From: Candidatus Parvarchaeota archaeon
GTDB lineage: Archaea; Nanobdellota; Nanobdellia; WJKC01
Reading direction: 5' to 3'
Length of the DNA stretch: 51,782 nucleotides
Assembly: GCA_017608505.1 (NCBI GenBank)
Contig: JAFCFT010000007.1
Location: forward strand, 1 to 51,782
Positions within the stretch are counted from its first letter, which is position 1, and every line of letters begins with the position of its first letter. Shown in pieces: positions 14,944 through 23,507 of this stretch. Position numbers and translations under genes: made by a program. Below the pieces are notes generated by a model. The model was not told the DNA's origin, made no database searches, and was given only the letters and a program-made list of their open reading frames with translations.

Positions 14944-16854
14944 CTAAACCCATTTTACAACTTCATTTATTCCTTTAATCATCTGCGCAAAATAGTCTCG
15001 CAAAGCAGTTTCAGGGTCTTTTTCAAATTTTTTTAATAATTTTTTAAGTTCTGGGTTTTCTCCAAATTCCAATACGGCCTCTTTATAATAGTTTATTATC
15101 AGCTCTTTGGTTCTTTTAGTTTCATAGAATGTAGGATATGCTTTTGCTTTTGACGAGTAATCCATTAGCGCTTGAAGAAGGTTTTTGCAATGCTCATAAT
15201 AATTGACATTTAATCCCAGACCTTCGTTAATAAGCGCGGGTATTACTTTTTCAGACCACTTTCTGTGAAATCTGCAAAGTCCTGTGTTTTCATGATATAA
15301 TTCATAAATGAATCTTTCAGCAGAAAGCTTTCCAAGCTCTTCTGGCGTATGAAATTCTTGGCCGTAATATGTTAAGAATTTGCCCATAAAAGGAAGCGGC
15401 ACGTAAAATCCAGGTATCCAGTATTCTGGAGGAGCAATGCACCCTTCTTTGCCAAACGGTATGTAATTTGCAAGGTCTATAATGTTTATATCATATTTTT
15501 CTTTTAATGTTTTTACGCCGAGCCTTATGCCTTGCTTAAAAACTTTAAGCATGCCTTTTCCTTCATTAATTGCGCGCGCAATTTTTATTCCTGCAAGCGC
15601 ATGAGCTCTGGAATTTTTCAAAGTTATGTTCTTCAAATCGTAATTAATTTCTTCAGTGATTCCTATATCTTTCCCTTTAATTTTTCCTTTGTTTATTGCT
15701 TCAAGAATTAAGCTGATGACGTTGCCAAACTCAATTGCGCAGTACCCTAACTCTTCCAGCTCGTTTTCAAGCATTTCAGCATGCCTTTGATCAAATACGC
15801 CTGCATTTGGTCCGCATGATTCATAAGGTTCATAATCTTTTTTGTATTTTTTATAAACTTTTTTGCACATAGCAGGGCAAGGTTCTCCGCACGTTTTAAA
15901 TCCCTTTGGTTTTATTATTTCGTCATTCCACTGCTTTAGATAATGGTTTTTAATTAATTTATTATAAACATTTTCTCTTACACTTTTTGGCTCATTCACT
16001 GAACTCCAATTAAGCATTGGAAGCCATGCTTTAAGATTTGTCATGTTTGTGCCAAAAGTTCCTCCTGTTCCAAGCTCTTTTACAAAAAGATATTTTTTTA
16101 CTGACTGCATTATTGCGGGCCCCATTGGCATTCCTGTTGTCCTTTTAAAAAGTTCATTTATGTTGTTTGGATTTTTAAAGTCCTTTTTAAAAACCCTATC
16201 GTCCCTATTTCCTCCATAAATCACTGCGCAGACATTGTGCGCTTGCGCCATTACAGAGCCAAGGCCTCCGCTTCCTGCAACGCCTTCAGCGCCCCATTCA
16301 AATTCATTATTTTTAATAAGCACACTTTTAACAAATCCCATGGAAGTATTGAATGCTGCAGGTCCAATAACAAGGATTCTCCACAACAAGCCTTTAAATT
16401 CTTCTTTGTATTTTTTAAGCAGTTCTTCCATGAATTTTGTTGTTCCTAGGTCTGCAAGCTCTTTTTCAATATAATCAATTCTATATTTTAGTTCCCCATC
16501 ATTTTTTACAACTATTACGCAGGGTTCTGGCGCTTTGCCTGCAATGCTTATGATGTCTAATCCAGTTTTATAAAGTTCTATTGCAGCTCCTCCTAGCGTG
16601 CTTGTAAACAAAGTTCTTGTAAGAGGAGATTTTGCGCAGAATACGAGTCTATATGTTCCAGGAAGCGCAGTTCCAGTTACAGGACCTCCTCCAATGCACA
16701 GACAGTTGTCTGGATCATAAGGGTCTTTTTCAAATGTTTTGTATTTGTTGTGAAGATATAGGGCGTAATCAAGAAAGCCTAGGTGCTTTTTGTAATTTCT
16801 ATTCTTTACAATGAATTTGCTATTATTTAAATCAACAAATAAAGATTTCATCAT
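14944..16854 (-). CDS. gor: GAPOR-like tungsten aldehyde ferredoxin oxidoreductase
   Basis: A 636-residue member of the aldehyde ferredoxin oxidoreductase family, probably oxidising glyceraldehyde 3-phosphate to 3-phosphoglycerate with ferredoxin as acceptor. The N-terminal third resembles what I remember of Pyrococcus GAPOR: LDYALYLHN with DPYDPDN, GGGPVTGTALPGTYRLVF, SPLTRTLFTSTLGGAA, and GPAAFNTSMG. Later come GAEGVAGSGGLGSV, a CGEPCPAMC cluster motif near residue 334 and a further Cys in TGLCRFH. Its start is embedded in the stop of the upstream 3-TM gene (TAATG), so the three genes from 17470 to 14944 form one unit. Substrate assignment is by resemblance. Confidence 0.8.
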   Translation of the reverse strand: MMKSLFVDLNNSKFIVKNRNYKKHLGFLDYALYLHNKYKTFEKDPYDPDNCLCIGGGPVTGTALPGTYRLVFCAKSPLTRTLFTSTLGGAAIELYKTGLDIISIAGKAPEPCVIVVKNDGELKYRIDYIEKELADLGTTKFMEELLKKYKEEFKGLLWRILVIGPAAFNTSMGFVKSVLIKNNEFEWGAEGVAGSGGLGSVMAQAHNVCAVIYGGNRDDRVFKKDFKNPNNINELFKRTTGMPMGPAIMQSVKKYLFVKELGTGGTFGTNMTNLKAWLPMLNWSSVNEPKSVRENVYNKLIKNHYLKQWNDEIIKPKGFKTCGEPCPAMCKKVYKKYKKDYEPYESCGPNAGVFDQRHAEMLENELEELGYCAIEFGNVISLILEAINKGKIKGKDIGITEEINYDLKNITLKNSRAHALAGIKIARAINEGKGMLKVFKQGIRLGVKTLKEKYDINIIDLANYIPFGKEGCIAPPEYWIPGFYVPLPFMGKFLTYYGQEFHTPEELGKLSAERFIYELYHENTGLCRFHRKWSEKVIPALINEGLGLNVNYYEHCKNLLQALMDYSSKAKAYPTFYETKRTKELIINYYKEAVLEFGENPELKKLLKKFEKDPETALRDYFAQMIKGINEVVKWV

Positions 16855-17192
16855 TATTTTTTAAGCTTGATTTCTATGTGTTCAAGCCTGTTTTTAACAA
16901 TAGCTACGCCAAATATCAATGTTGATGCCATTAATGCAAACATTTTGTTAAATACTGATGCAATTTCAGGCATTTCTTGGTAAGAAAGTTTTGCAGATGT
17001 TGTTGTTAGTTCGCTAAACTCGTAAAAAAGCATTAAGATGCAAAAAGATAGAAGACCCAATATTAAAAGTTCTAGCGTGTAATCTTTTGTTTTTAAAACA
17101 AGAGCTATCAATTGAATAATTATCACAAAGATGCTAAAGATTGAGAAAAACTGCAGGAAAAATTCCACATACACAGGTATTAAGCTGCTCAT
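16854..17192 (-). CDS. 3-TM membrane protein B2 of duplicated pair
   Basis: A 112-residue protein with three TM helices and a basic C-terminal tail (KNRLEHIEIKLKK). It is the counterpart of the protein at 5827-6138: EFFLQFF at the start, ELLILGLLSFC, the intramembrane YEFSE, then FALMASTLIFGVAIVK. It overlaps A2 upstream by 4 bp (ATGA) and its stop shares bases with the GAPOR-like start. No known family recognised. Being coupled to a soluble redox enzyme here and to a KaiC-like ATPase at 4818 suggests a general membrane role, not an enzyme-specific subunit. Confidence 0.65.
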   Translation of the reverse strand: MSSLIPVYVEFFLQFFSIFSIFVIIIQLIALVLKTKDYTLELLILGLLSFCILMLFYEFSELTTTSAKLSYQEMPEIASVFNKMFALMASTLIFGVAIVKNRLEHIEIKLKK

Positions 17193-17470
17193 ATCTTTTT
17201 CTCCTCCATATATTTGAATAATGAGAACATTATTACAAGAAGACCGAGCAATTTTATTGCTTTGTTATACGAGTATGCTGTTATTTGAAGATTTAGCAGC
17301 GAATAAATGACATTGCTTAATTCGTATAGCCCAATTATTACGATCCCTATGCTGATCTTTCTTATGAGCTTTTCTTTTGGGGTTTTAAAAGATTTTACCC
17401 AAAGGGAAAGTATTAATGCCGCTCCAATTAGAAGTGTTGTTATTATTGATTCGATTAATATAATAATCAT
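17189..17470 (-). CDS. 3-TM membrane protein A2 of duplicated pair
   Basis: The open frame reaches 17590, but ATG 17470 gives a 93-residue protein that aligns end to end with A1 at 5546-5830 (94 residues), so that start is chosen. Three TM helices are predicted. Helix 1 ends LWVKSFKTPKEKLIRK, helix 2 contains VIIGLYELSNVIY, and the C-terminus is FKYMEEKK. The order A2-B2, with a 4-bp overlap, is the same as at the first locus. Function unknown. Confidence 0.6.
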   Translation of the reverse strand: MIIILIESIITTLLIGAALILSLWVKSFKTPKEKLIRKISIGIVIIGLYELSNVIYSLLNLQITAYSYNKAIKLLGLLVIMFSLFKYMEEKKI

Positions 17471-17654
17471 GGCAAGAATTAAAAAACAATTAGAATATAT
17501 ATATTTTTCTTGGAAAAAAGTTTTTAATTTATGCTGTTTTGATTTTGTTATGCGGAATGTGATAAATGCTGTAAATGAAGGGAAAATCACAATTTTTTGG
17601 TCAGAGCTTTGTGTTGGGTACTGCCTTTTTTATTTTATGCAATAAGTTCTTGCC

Positions 17655-18330
17655 TTGCAAAAAAGAAAAACTGCAGTCATAGTGAGCAACAAAAAAATTG
17701 AGGCGTTTAGAAAAGAGGCAGAGACTCATGGAGTAAAAATAAGAAATTCTAATTTGGTTTTTTTGATGCGCACGAAAAGAAAGTCTCTTTTAAAGAGCTA
17801 GTGAAAAAAATAAAGAACGCAGGAGACGGGCTTTTCATAGTGTTTAATGACTTTTCTAATCTTATTGACATTTATGAGGACGAACTTTTTTAGAACTTAA
17901 AAAATTAAAGCGCAAAAACACAAATTATATTGTCATTTACAAATTGGCCTTATGAAAAAAGAATATTAAAAAAGTGGAGTCTCTTGCTGATGATGTAATC
18001 AAAATTTATGATTCATATTGTGTTGTTTCGAATAAACCGTGCCTTACAAATTGCATAACGGGGTGGCGATTTGGATTCAAAAGATTCTTCTTCTGATTTG
18101 GTTTTTAAAGCCTCCTTCAAAGCTTAATAGGAAAGAATTTCAAGAATTTATTAAGGGAATGCTGAAGAAAGCATCCAGAGCACAGAATCTATAATTGGGA
18201 TTGACGGTCCAATGGCTTTGACAGATTTAAGCATTGCAATTTCTCAAATGCAATCTGATTTCACTATGATGGCTGCAAATTACAGATATTTTTTTGGCTC
18301 ACTTTCAACACTTCTAGAAAAAGGGATTAT
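17655..18330 (+). pseudogene. Multiply frameshifted ATPase-like gene
   Basis: Successive plus-strand frames read as one decayed protein. A block from TTG 17655 reads TAVIVSNKKIEAFRKEAETHGV. After a shift near 17760 it continues FDAHEKKVSFKELVKKIKN, then GLFIVFNDFSNLIDIYEDEL. After another near 17890 it reads LELKKLKRKNTNYIVIYKLA, then VESLADDVIKIYDSY. The strand-helix order resembles the C-terminal two thirds of KaiC-like ATPases, such as the one at 4818, or the related DUF835. No Walker A is present. It lies divergently beside the second 3-TM pair. Later frames to 18330 are unidentifiable. Confidence 0.5.
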
Positions 18331-18797
18331 AAATCTTCGTAATCGCCTTCGCACTTTCCTGCTTTTGAGTGCTCTATGTTTGCAGAATCCTTGTATTTCA
18401 GTGTGCAGTCAAAACTATATGCTTCTCCTGCTGTGCCGCCTAGAACGTCTGCGCATGAAACATTGCTGTATGACTTGTATTGTTGTCCTACTGTGTCGTC
18501 GTTCATAAATATCCAGCAAACCCCTCCTGTTGAATTCGTTATGCTGAAATTGTGCGCAGTTATTCTTGAACTTGTTTGGCTTCTAATTCTAATATTTATT
18601 TGCACTGCGCCATTGTCACCTATAATATATTTTAATGCTACGTCTCCTAAAAGTCCTGAAATTTCTGTTGTTCTCTGCGATGCTTGCATACTGAATTCAG
18701 AGATTCCAAATCCTCCTAGGCTTCCAACCACTATAAGGGCGATCAATATTATTATGCCTAGGATGATTATATGTTCGACTGCTGCCTGCGCTTTCAT
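18327..18797 (-). CDS. Archaeal type IV pilin-like protein (class III signal peptide)
   Basis: A 156-residue pilin-like protein. Starting at ATG 18797 it begins MKAQAAVEHIIILGIIILIALIV, a short basic leader followed by the class III signature K-AQAA-EH and a long hydrophobic helix, as cleaved by archaeal prepilin peptidase. The rest is Ser/Thr/Asn-rich with several sequons, and four cysteines in the C-terminal half (WIFMNDD, SCADVLGG, FDCTLKY, GKCEGDYEDL) that may form disulfides. The upstream in-frame start at 18839 is less likely. The assembly ATPase and platform genes that would normally follow are only remnants here, so its export machinery must come from elsewhere. Confidence 0.75.
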   Translation of the reverse strand: MKAQAAVEHIIILGIIILIALIVVGSLGGFGISEFSMQASQRTTEISGLLGDVALKYIIGDNGAVQINIRIRSQTSSRITAHNFSITNSTGGVCWIFMNDDTVGQQYKSYSNVSCADVLGGTAGEAYSFDCTLKYKDSANIEHSKAGKCEGDYEDL

Positions 18798-18841
18798 GCG
18801 TATTATTAATGCTTGCAGTCTTATATAATTATTTGTCAAGA

Positions 18842-19100
18842 AGCTCAGAATAATTATACTTGCTCCTATGTATTATGATTGGAAAATATTTTATTCCTTG
18901 CATAAGTTTTCCTTCTGTTATTGTGCCTATAAGCAAAGTCTTGAAACAACAAGCAAAAATGGCAGACCTACTTGACAACAATTACTACAAACTAGCATAT
19001 ACCTCTTAACAGATGTCACAAGCTCTTTTTTAAGCGTTTGCTTTTGCTTTTTAAAAAACTTGCAGCCCCTTTAATTTTTTAGTCCTTTTTTTAGCTTGTT
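18842..19100 (-). pseudogene. Remnant of pilus assembly platform gene (TadC/FlaJ-type)
   Basis: On the minus strand the stretch LLIGTITEGKLMQGIKYFPIII resembles the C-terminal end of archaeal TadC/FlaJ-like platform proteins, where an LLIG--EGK---GLKY-PIL pattern is usual. The frame ends at 18840 or so, just before the pilin. Upstream sequence to about 19100 can be read only in pieces (QKQTLKKELVTSVKRY and a hydrophobic stretch) with interruptions. Most of the roughly 300-residue or longer protein is gone. The match is short, so this is an informed reading, not proof. Confidence 0.4.
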
Positions 19101-19142
19101 AAAATCTCTTATTATTAAAGGAATTTTCATACACATAACAAT

Positions 19143-19469
19143 TCACTAGGGCTTTTGTTTTCGCGTGCCATTTTCACTATTTTCTCAAGGTTGTTGTAGT
19201 ATTCGCTTGTTATTTTGCCGAACTCATTCATATTTAGAAATGTCATATTTATCCATCCACTTTAAAATCATTTCTTTGTTTTTTAAGTCTTTATTAATTT
19301 CACTTTTAGACATGCCTGTGTGCATTGCTATTTCATTAAGCATGCGTTCGCTTTTTGCAAACTTTTCAAATATGTTTTCTTTTGAAGACCACCTGTAAAG
19401 CAGATTAATCCCTATTTTTCTTTCTCCAACTTCGCCTAGAAAAGACAGTATTTCAGCTACTTGGAACAA
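19143..19469 (-). pseudogene. C-terminal remnant of type IV pilus/secretion ATPase (GspE/VirB11-like)
   Basis: About 105 residues in two frames on the minus strand. From 19469 the first reads FQVAEILSFLGE, then INLLYRWSSKENIFEKF and MSKSEINKDLKNKEMILKWM. A shift near 19225 leads to EFGKITSEYYNNLEKIVKMA. This is the pattern of the end of archaeal secretion ATPases, in which a small helical domain (el--R--iL-WM, then Y-evak-i-eYY) follows the ATPase core. The core with the Walker motifs is absent. Together with the platform remnant and the intact pilin it marks an eroded pilus operon. Confidence 0.45.
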
Positions 19470-19783
19470 TTTTCTTTATTTTTTCTCATTCTTTCTTCCA
19501 TGCCTTCCATTAATATTTGCCGCTCAACAGGCATTGGAAGTTTTAGTATTTCTTCTATTTTTCTTTTTTTGCAATTCTTTCATTAACTTTAACTTTTTTT
19601 TCTGTCGGCTTTAAATTTATGGAACTTTTTCTTTAACCTTTTTCTTTTTCACTTTTCTTCAAGACATTTTGGACAGATTTTGCCATGTTTTGGATCGAGA
19701 AAAAGTTTGTCTGCAGGATACTCTTTGCTGCAAATGTTGCAGACTTCAAGTTTTTTTGAACAATATTTAACTATATAAGTCAT
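19458..19783 (-). pseudogene. Zinc-ribbon gene with frameshifted C-terminal part
   Basis: A 44-codon ORF (19783 to 19649) starts inside the stop of the glycosylase gene (ATGA) and encodes a zinc ribbon: CNIC near residue 15 and CPKC near residue 37, joined by a loop with DPKHGKI. In other frames a Lys-rich linker continues, then KIEEILKLPMPVERQ and MEGMEERMRKNK, ending at 19458. This suggests a protein of roughly 100 residues broken by small indels. The ribbon alone may still be made. Function unknown. Confidence 0.45.
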
Positions 19784-20292
19784 TTCCTGCTTACGTAATT
19801 ATTATCTTTAATATAAAATCTGTAAGGCAACTCTTTGCCTTGACTTAAGCCAACTCTTTTTGCTTGCAATATCTCTTTCGGCGTTTTGTGTTCTTCTATC
19901 CACATGTTTTTGCTTAACAAACTTAATCCATTGTGCTCTCTTGTGACGCCGAGCGCTTTTGTCACAAGTCCTGGCCCGTTTGTCTTAGCCTTAAAATTCA
20001 AAGGCTCGACAGCTCTTATTAAAACCGCGCTTGGCACATCTTTTTTATCTGTCACTATGTTCATCAGTTCGTACATTCCGTAACACAAGTAAACATAAAG
20101 AACTCCGCCTTCTTCATACATTATAGCGTTTCTTTTTGTTTTCCCTTTGTATGCGTGGCTTCCTGGGTCGCCTGGGACATAAGCTTCTGTCTCCACTATC
20201 ATTGCTTCTTTTCCATTAAAACAAATCTTTTTGCCTAAAAGTTCTTTTGCAACAATTAACGCGTCTCGCGTGTAAAATGACTTTTTAAGCAT
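19780..20292 (-). CDS. mpg: 3-methyladenine DNA glycosylase (AAG/Mpg family)
   Basis: Excises alkylated purines such as 3-methyladenine from DNA. The 170-residue protein matches the AAG fold: early FYTRDALIVAKELLGK, the catalytic stretch ETEAY (Glu as general base) followed by DPGSHAYKG-T-RN--M, then YVYLCYGMYELMNIVT, VLIRAVEP and the signature NGPGLVTKALGVT. All the blocks are in normal order; it is slightly shorter than the typical 190-200 residues. It overlaps the upstream membrane-protein gene by 8 bp. Confidence 0.92.
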   Translation of the reverse strand: MLKKSFYTRDALIVAKELLGKKICFNGKEAMIVETEAYVPGDPGSHAYKGKTKRNAIMYEEGGVLYVYLCYGMYELMNIVTDKKDVPSAVLIRAVEPLNFKAKTNGPGLVTKALGVTREHNGLSLLSKNMWIEEHKTPKEILQAKRVGLSQGKELPYRFYIKDNNYVSRK

Positions 20293-21823
20293 TTTTTACA
20301 AACACCCCCACTTCACCATTATAATATTTTAACGTATAATTATATTTTTCCAATATGGGCGCTAAGTTGCTGACAACAGGCTTTGATAATATATCATTAA
20401 CTATTATGTATTTGTAATTCAACAACTCTTGATAGACTTCTCCTTTAGCAATTAGCGAATGCGACAATGTTTCATTGGCAAATACATGTTCTCTGTATGT
20501 AAAACTTGCCCACTCACTAAATCCTAAGTCATTATATGAATTTAAAAAATAAAGCGTTTCATTTTCTAAGATATTATTTCTTATCCACGCTATTGCCTCA
20601 TACCTTGCATCACTCATGCGCTTTGGTTTTGCATAATTAAGCGCAAGAGTGTAATTAACAAAGTCGCCAAGCAGTACAAATATTATGGCAAGCAAAATCA
20701 CCGTATTTTGATTCTTTTTAAATTGTTTTGCAATCCATGAAAGCCCTATTGCTCCTGCAATTGCAAATAATTGCGGCGTTTGATACAGTATTCTTCTTGG
20801 ATAGCTTGCAAAGCCAGCATATTGCAGCAAATAAAAAATCAATGGTCCTAAGAAAAAGAACAGCAGGGCGCTCATATTTTCATTTTTTCTTTTTATCAAA
20901 TCATAGACGATTTTAAAAACAAAAATTGCTGCGAGCAATTTCACTGGCAAAGCAATTAAATTGTAAGTTATGACCCCAAAGCTATCGTGCGGAAAGTAAT
21001 CCATAAGCAAATTAATATTTACAAGCGTTATTAGCGGCGCAAAGCTTGCGTGTCCAAAGACCCTTGTAAAATACGATTTTAAAAATCTTATTAAGAACGG
21101 AATAGACGCAGCACTAGAAACAACAATTCCCAACACAACATATCTTAATCCTTTGATGCGTTTTGTTATCAAATAATATGCAAGCAGTCCTAATATGTAC
21201 ACGCCAACATATATTGTAAATGCATTTATTGTTGCCCAAAAAAGAACTACTAATATTGCAAAATTTTTTTTGTCAAATTTTTTCATTATTTTGTGCGTAT
21301 AAGTTACAAGCAAAGGATATATTGAAATTGCAAGCGCATGCATGAATTTTCCTTTTGTTATGCTTAGCAAATCTCCTGCACAAGTTGCATAAAAAAGGCA
21401 TGCAATTATTGCAGTCTTTCTATCTTTTAAAAAATAATAGACAAAATAATAAATAGAAAAAATACTTAATGAGAAAAACAGCGAGCCACACACCCATCCG
21501 ACTTGCACGTCCAATACAAAAGGAGATACAAGCAAATCCCCTAACACATAAGAAAGCGGAGGATTTATTTGAAACCACCAATTGTCTGCTAAAAAATCTC
21601 CAGTTCCTCTAAACCATTTTGGCGCTTGAGTTGTATAAGGATAAAATAATGTCCAAAAATTTTCCAAAGTGTACAAAGTGCTTAATGTGTGGCCTACATA
21701 ATCTATGAAAACTGGAGGGTATTTGTTCACTATTATATAATTAATTCTTAAGTAAAATGAAAGTGCAAAGAGCAAGCTTAGCAAAACAATCTCTGCATGC
21801 TTTAATCTTATTATTATTTTCAT
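20285..21823 (-). CDS. GT-C-like polytopic membrane protein
   Basis: A 512-residue protein with about ten or more TM helices and a soluble C-terminal part from about residue 400. The first luminal loop (RINYIIVNKYPPVFIDYVGH) and the aromatic, Pro-rich loop near residue 85 (WWFQINPPLSYVLGD) resemble membrane glycosyltransferases of the GT-C fold that use lipid-linked sugars. The exact catalytic acidic motif cannot be assigned. The C-terminal domain (RYEAIAWIRNN and ETLYFLNSYN) resembles those of archaeal membrane proteins with an oligosaccharyl-transferase-like layout. It overlaps gltX by 4 bp. N-glycosylation or surface glycan assembly is an inference. Confidence 0.55.
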   Translation of the reverse strand: MKIIIRLKHAEIVLLSLLFALSFYLRINYIIVNKYPPVFIDYVGHTLSTLYTLENFWTLFYPYTTQAPKWFRGTGDFLADNWWFQINPPLSYVLGDLLVSPFVLDVQVGWVCGSLFFSLSIFSIYYFVYYFLKDRKTAIIACLFYATCAGDLLSITKGKFMHALAISIYPLLVTYTHKIMKKFDKKNFAILVVLFWATINAFTIYVGVYILGLLAYYLITKRIKGLRYVVLGIVVSSAASIPFLIRFLKSYFTRVFGHASFAPLITLVNINLLMDYFPHDSFGVITYNLIALPVKLLAAIFVFKIVYDLIKRKNENMSALLFFFLGPLIFYLLQYAGFASYPRRILYQTPQLFAIAGAIGLSWIAKQFKKNQNTVILLAIIFVLLGDFVNYTLALNYAKPKRMSDARYEAIAWIRNNILENETLYFLNSYNDLGFSEWASFTYREHVFANETLSHSLIAKGEVYQELLNYKYIIVNDILSKPVVSNLAPILEKYNYTLKYYNGEVGVFVKNA

Positions 21824-23499
21824 GGATGAGTATAAATAAAATCTAACTCTTTGCCTTTTTTCTCAAGCTTGCAGAACCCATATCTTTCAAACTGAATTAC
21901 TTCATTTTTTCTTATTCTTTTGCAGTAAGCTTCGCAAAGACCGCTGTCCCATGTTCCGTCAGGCTTTAAAACCTTGCAGTCCACACCTTTTATTACAAAT
22001 TGGATTTTTCTTATATTATAGACTTCTTTTTGATTTTTTGCATATTTTGCTTTAACAGTCTCGCCAGTGCTTATAAGTTCAATATTCATAGCGTCCTTTA
22101 GTCTGACTCTGCCTTCTTTTTCAAGCAAAGAAACATCTTTTCTGCTTATCCAGAATTCGTTAATTCCCTTTTCAATCACATATGTTCTTGATTTTTTAAT
22201 TTCTGGATGCATTGGAATGCGGATTTTCATTTCAGGGCAGTTGCTTACTATAAGTCTTACTGGGTCTTTAACAAAAAAATACCTTAAAGCTTCCTTGTCA
22301 ATCAGTCTCCTATTAATAGCGTACAAGCTTTCTATTGGGACTTTTATTTCTGACTGGCTCATGCCAAGCGACAATATGAACTCCCTTATTGCTTCTGGCT
22401 TAAACCCCCTTCTCTTCAGGCTTTGAATGCTCCATGTGCGCGGGTCATCCCACCCGCTATAGACACCTGACTCAACTTCTGCACGCGCCTTGCTCTTGCT
22501 GATTTTTGCCCCTTCAATTTTTAGCAACCCTATGTAGACCATTTCAGGCCTTTTCTTGTATCCAAGCACATCCCAAATGAAATTTTCCATCCGCCCTTCA
22601 ATCATCAACTCTTTTCCCCTTATGATATGAGTTATTTTAAGCAACATATCGTCCACTGCCCACGACATTTCAAGCATTGGCCACACAAAGTACTTATTGC
22701 CTACGCGTTCGTGCCTCCTCTTGCTAATTCTAAAAAGCACTCTGTCCCTAAATGCAGGATCTTTGTCTTTCATGTTTGTTTTTAGCCTGACTACAGCTTC
22801 GCCTTCCTCATATTCCCCTTTTAACATAGCCTTCCATTTTCTAAGATTTTCTGCAACAGTGTTTCCTCTATGCACGCATTCAATCCCTTTTACTCTGTAG
22901 TCTCTTATCAGAGCGTTTGGGCACTCGCAGACATATGCTGCGCCTTTTTTAATTAACTTTTCTCCATACTTGTAGAACAATTCAAGCCTGTCTGACTTGT
23001 ATATTATTTTTGGATTGTATTTTATTTTAAGCCACTTAAGCGCTTCTGGTATTAATTTGTAAGCTTCTTTTACTATCGGCTTTTGCTCGCTTCCAATAGT
23101 GTCATCAATTACAAGCAACAGTTCGCCCCCATACTTTTTTACATATTCATCATTTAGTATCATGCTCCTAACGTTTCCAATGTGAAGCGCTCCTGAAGGA
23201 AAAGGCGCCAGGCGCATAGTCACTTTGCCGCGCACATTTGGCAATTCTGAGAGCCCCTTCTTTTCTTCTTTTTTTCCAAGCATTTCAGGAAATTTTTCTT
23301 TAAGCAGTTTTTCTTGCTCTTCAATACTCATTGAATTTACTTTTTTTACAATTTTATTAATGTTCTTGACTAACTCTTTTATATTTTCCTTAAGACTTGT
23401 GTCTTCGCCAATCACTTTTGGAATTATTGCTTTGGCAATTGCTTTGCCTTCGTGCGTGACTGCATTCTTTAACGCGTGCTTAAGTATTAGATTCTCCAT
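21820..23499 (-). CDS. gltX: Glutamyl-tRNA synthetase (archaeal type)
   Basis: Charges tRNA-Glu, and in many archaea also tRNA-Gln for later amidation. The 559 residues show an archaeal N-terminal extension (about 1-90), the class I signature PSGALHIGN (HIGH-like) near residue 100, the KMSKS-equivalent KISKSKA, DDPRTWSIQSLKRRG just after it, and a beta-rich anticodon-binding C-terminus like archaeal/eukaryotic Glu/GlnRS. An SD (AGGTGAT) precedes the ATG by about 5 nt and overlaps the end of the RNase J gene, so the two are coupled. No GlnRS or GatDE is in the window. Confidence 0.95.
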   Translation of the reverse strand: MENLILKHALKNAVTHEGKAIAKAIIPKVIGEDTSLKENIKELVKNINKIVKKVNSMSIEEQEKLLKEKFPEMLGKKEEKKGLSELPNVRGKVTMRLAPFPSGALHIGNVRSMILNDEYVKKYGGELLLVIDDTIGSEQKPIVKEAYKLIPEALKWLKIKYNPKIIYKSDRLELFYKYGEKLIKKGAAYVCECPNALIRDYRVKGIECVHRGNTVAENLRKWKAMLKGEYEEGEAVVRLKTNMKDKDPAFRDRVLFRISKRRHERVGNKYFVWPMLEMSWAVDDMLLKITHIIRGKELMIEGRMENFIWDVLGYKKRPEMVYIGLLKIEGAKISKSKARAEVESGVYSGWDDPRTWSIQSLKRRGFKPEAIREFILSLGMSQSEIKVPIESLYAINRRLIDKEALRYFFVKDPVRLIVSNCPEMKIRIPMHPEIKKSRTYVIEKGINEFWISRKDVSLLEKEGRVRLKDAMNIELISTGETVKAKYAKNQKEVYNIRKIQFVIKGVDCKVLKPDGTWDSGLCEAYCKRIRKNEVIQFERYGFCKLEKKGKELDFIYTHP

Positions 23500-23507
23500 T
23501 TAATCAC

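Noticed and set aside
17189..17590. 133-residue version of membrane protein A2
   Set aside because: The first 40 residues have no counterpart in A1; ATG 17470 gives equal length and full alignment.
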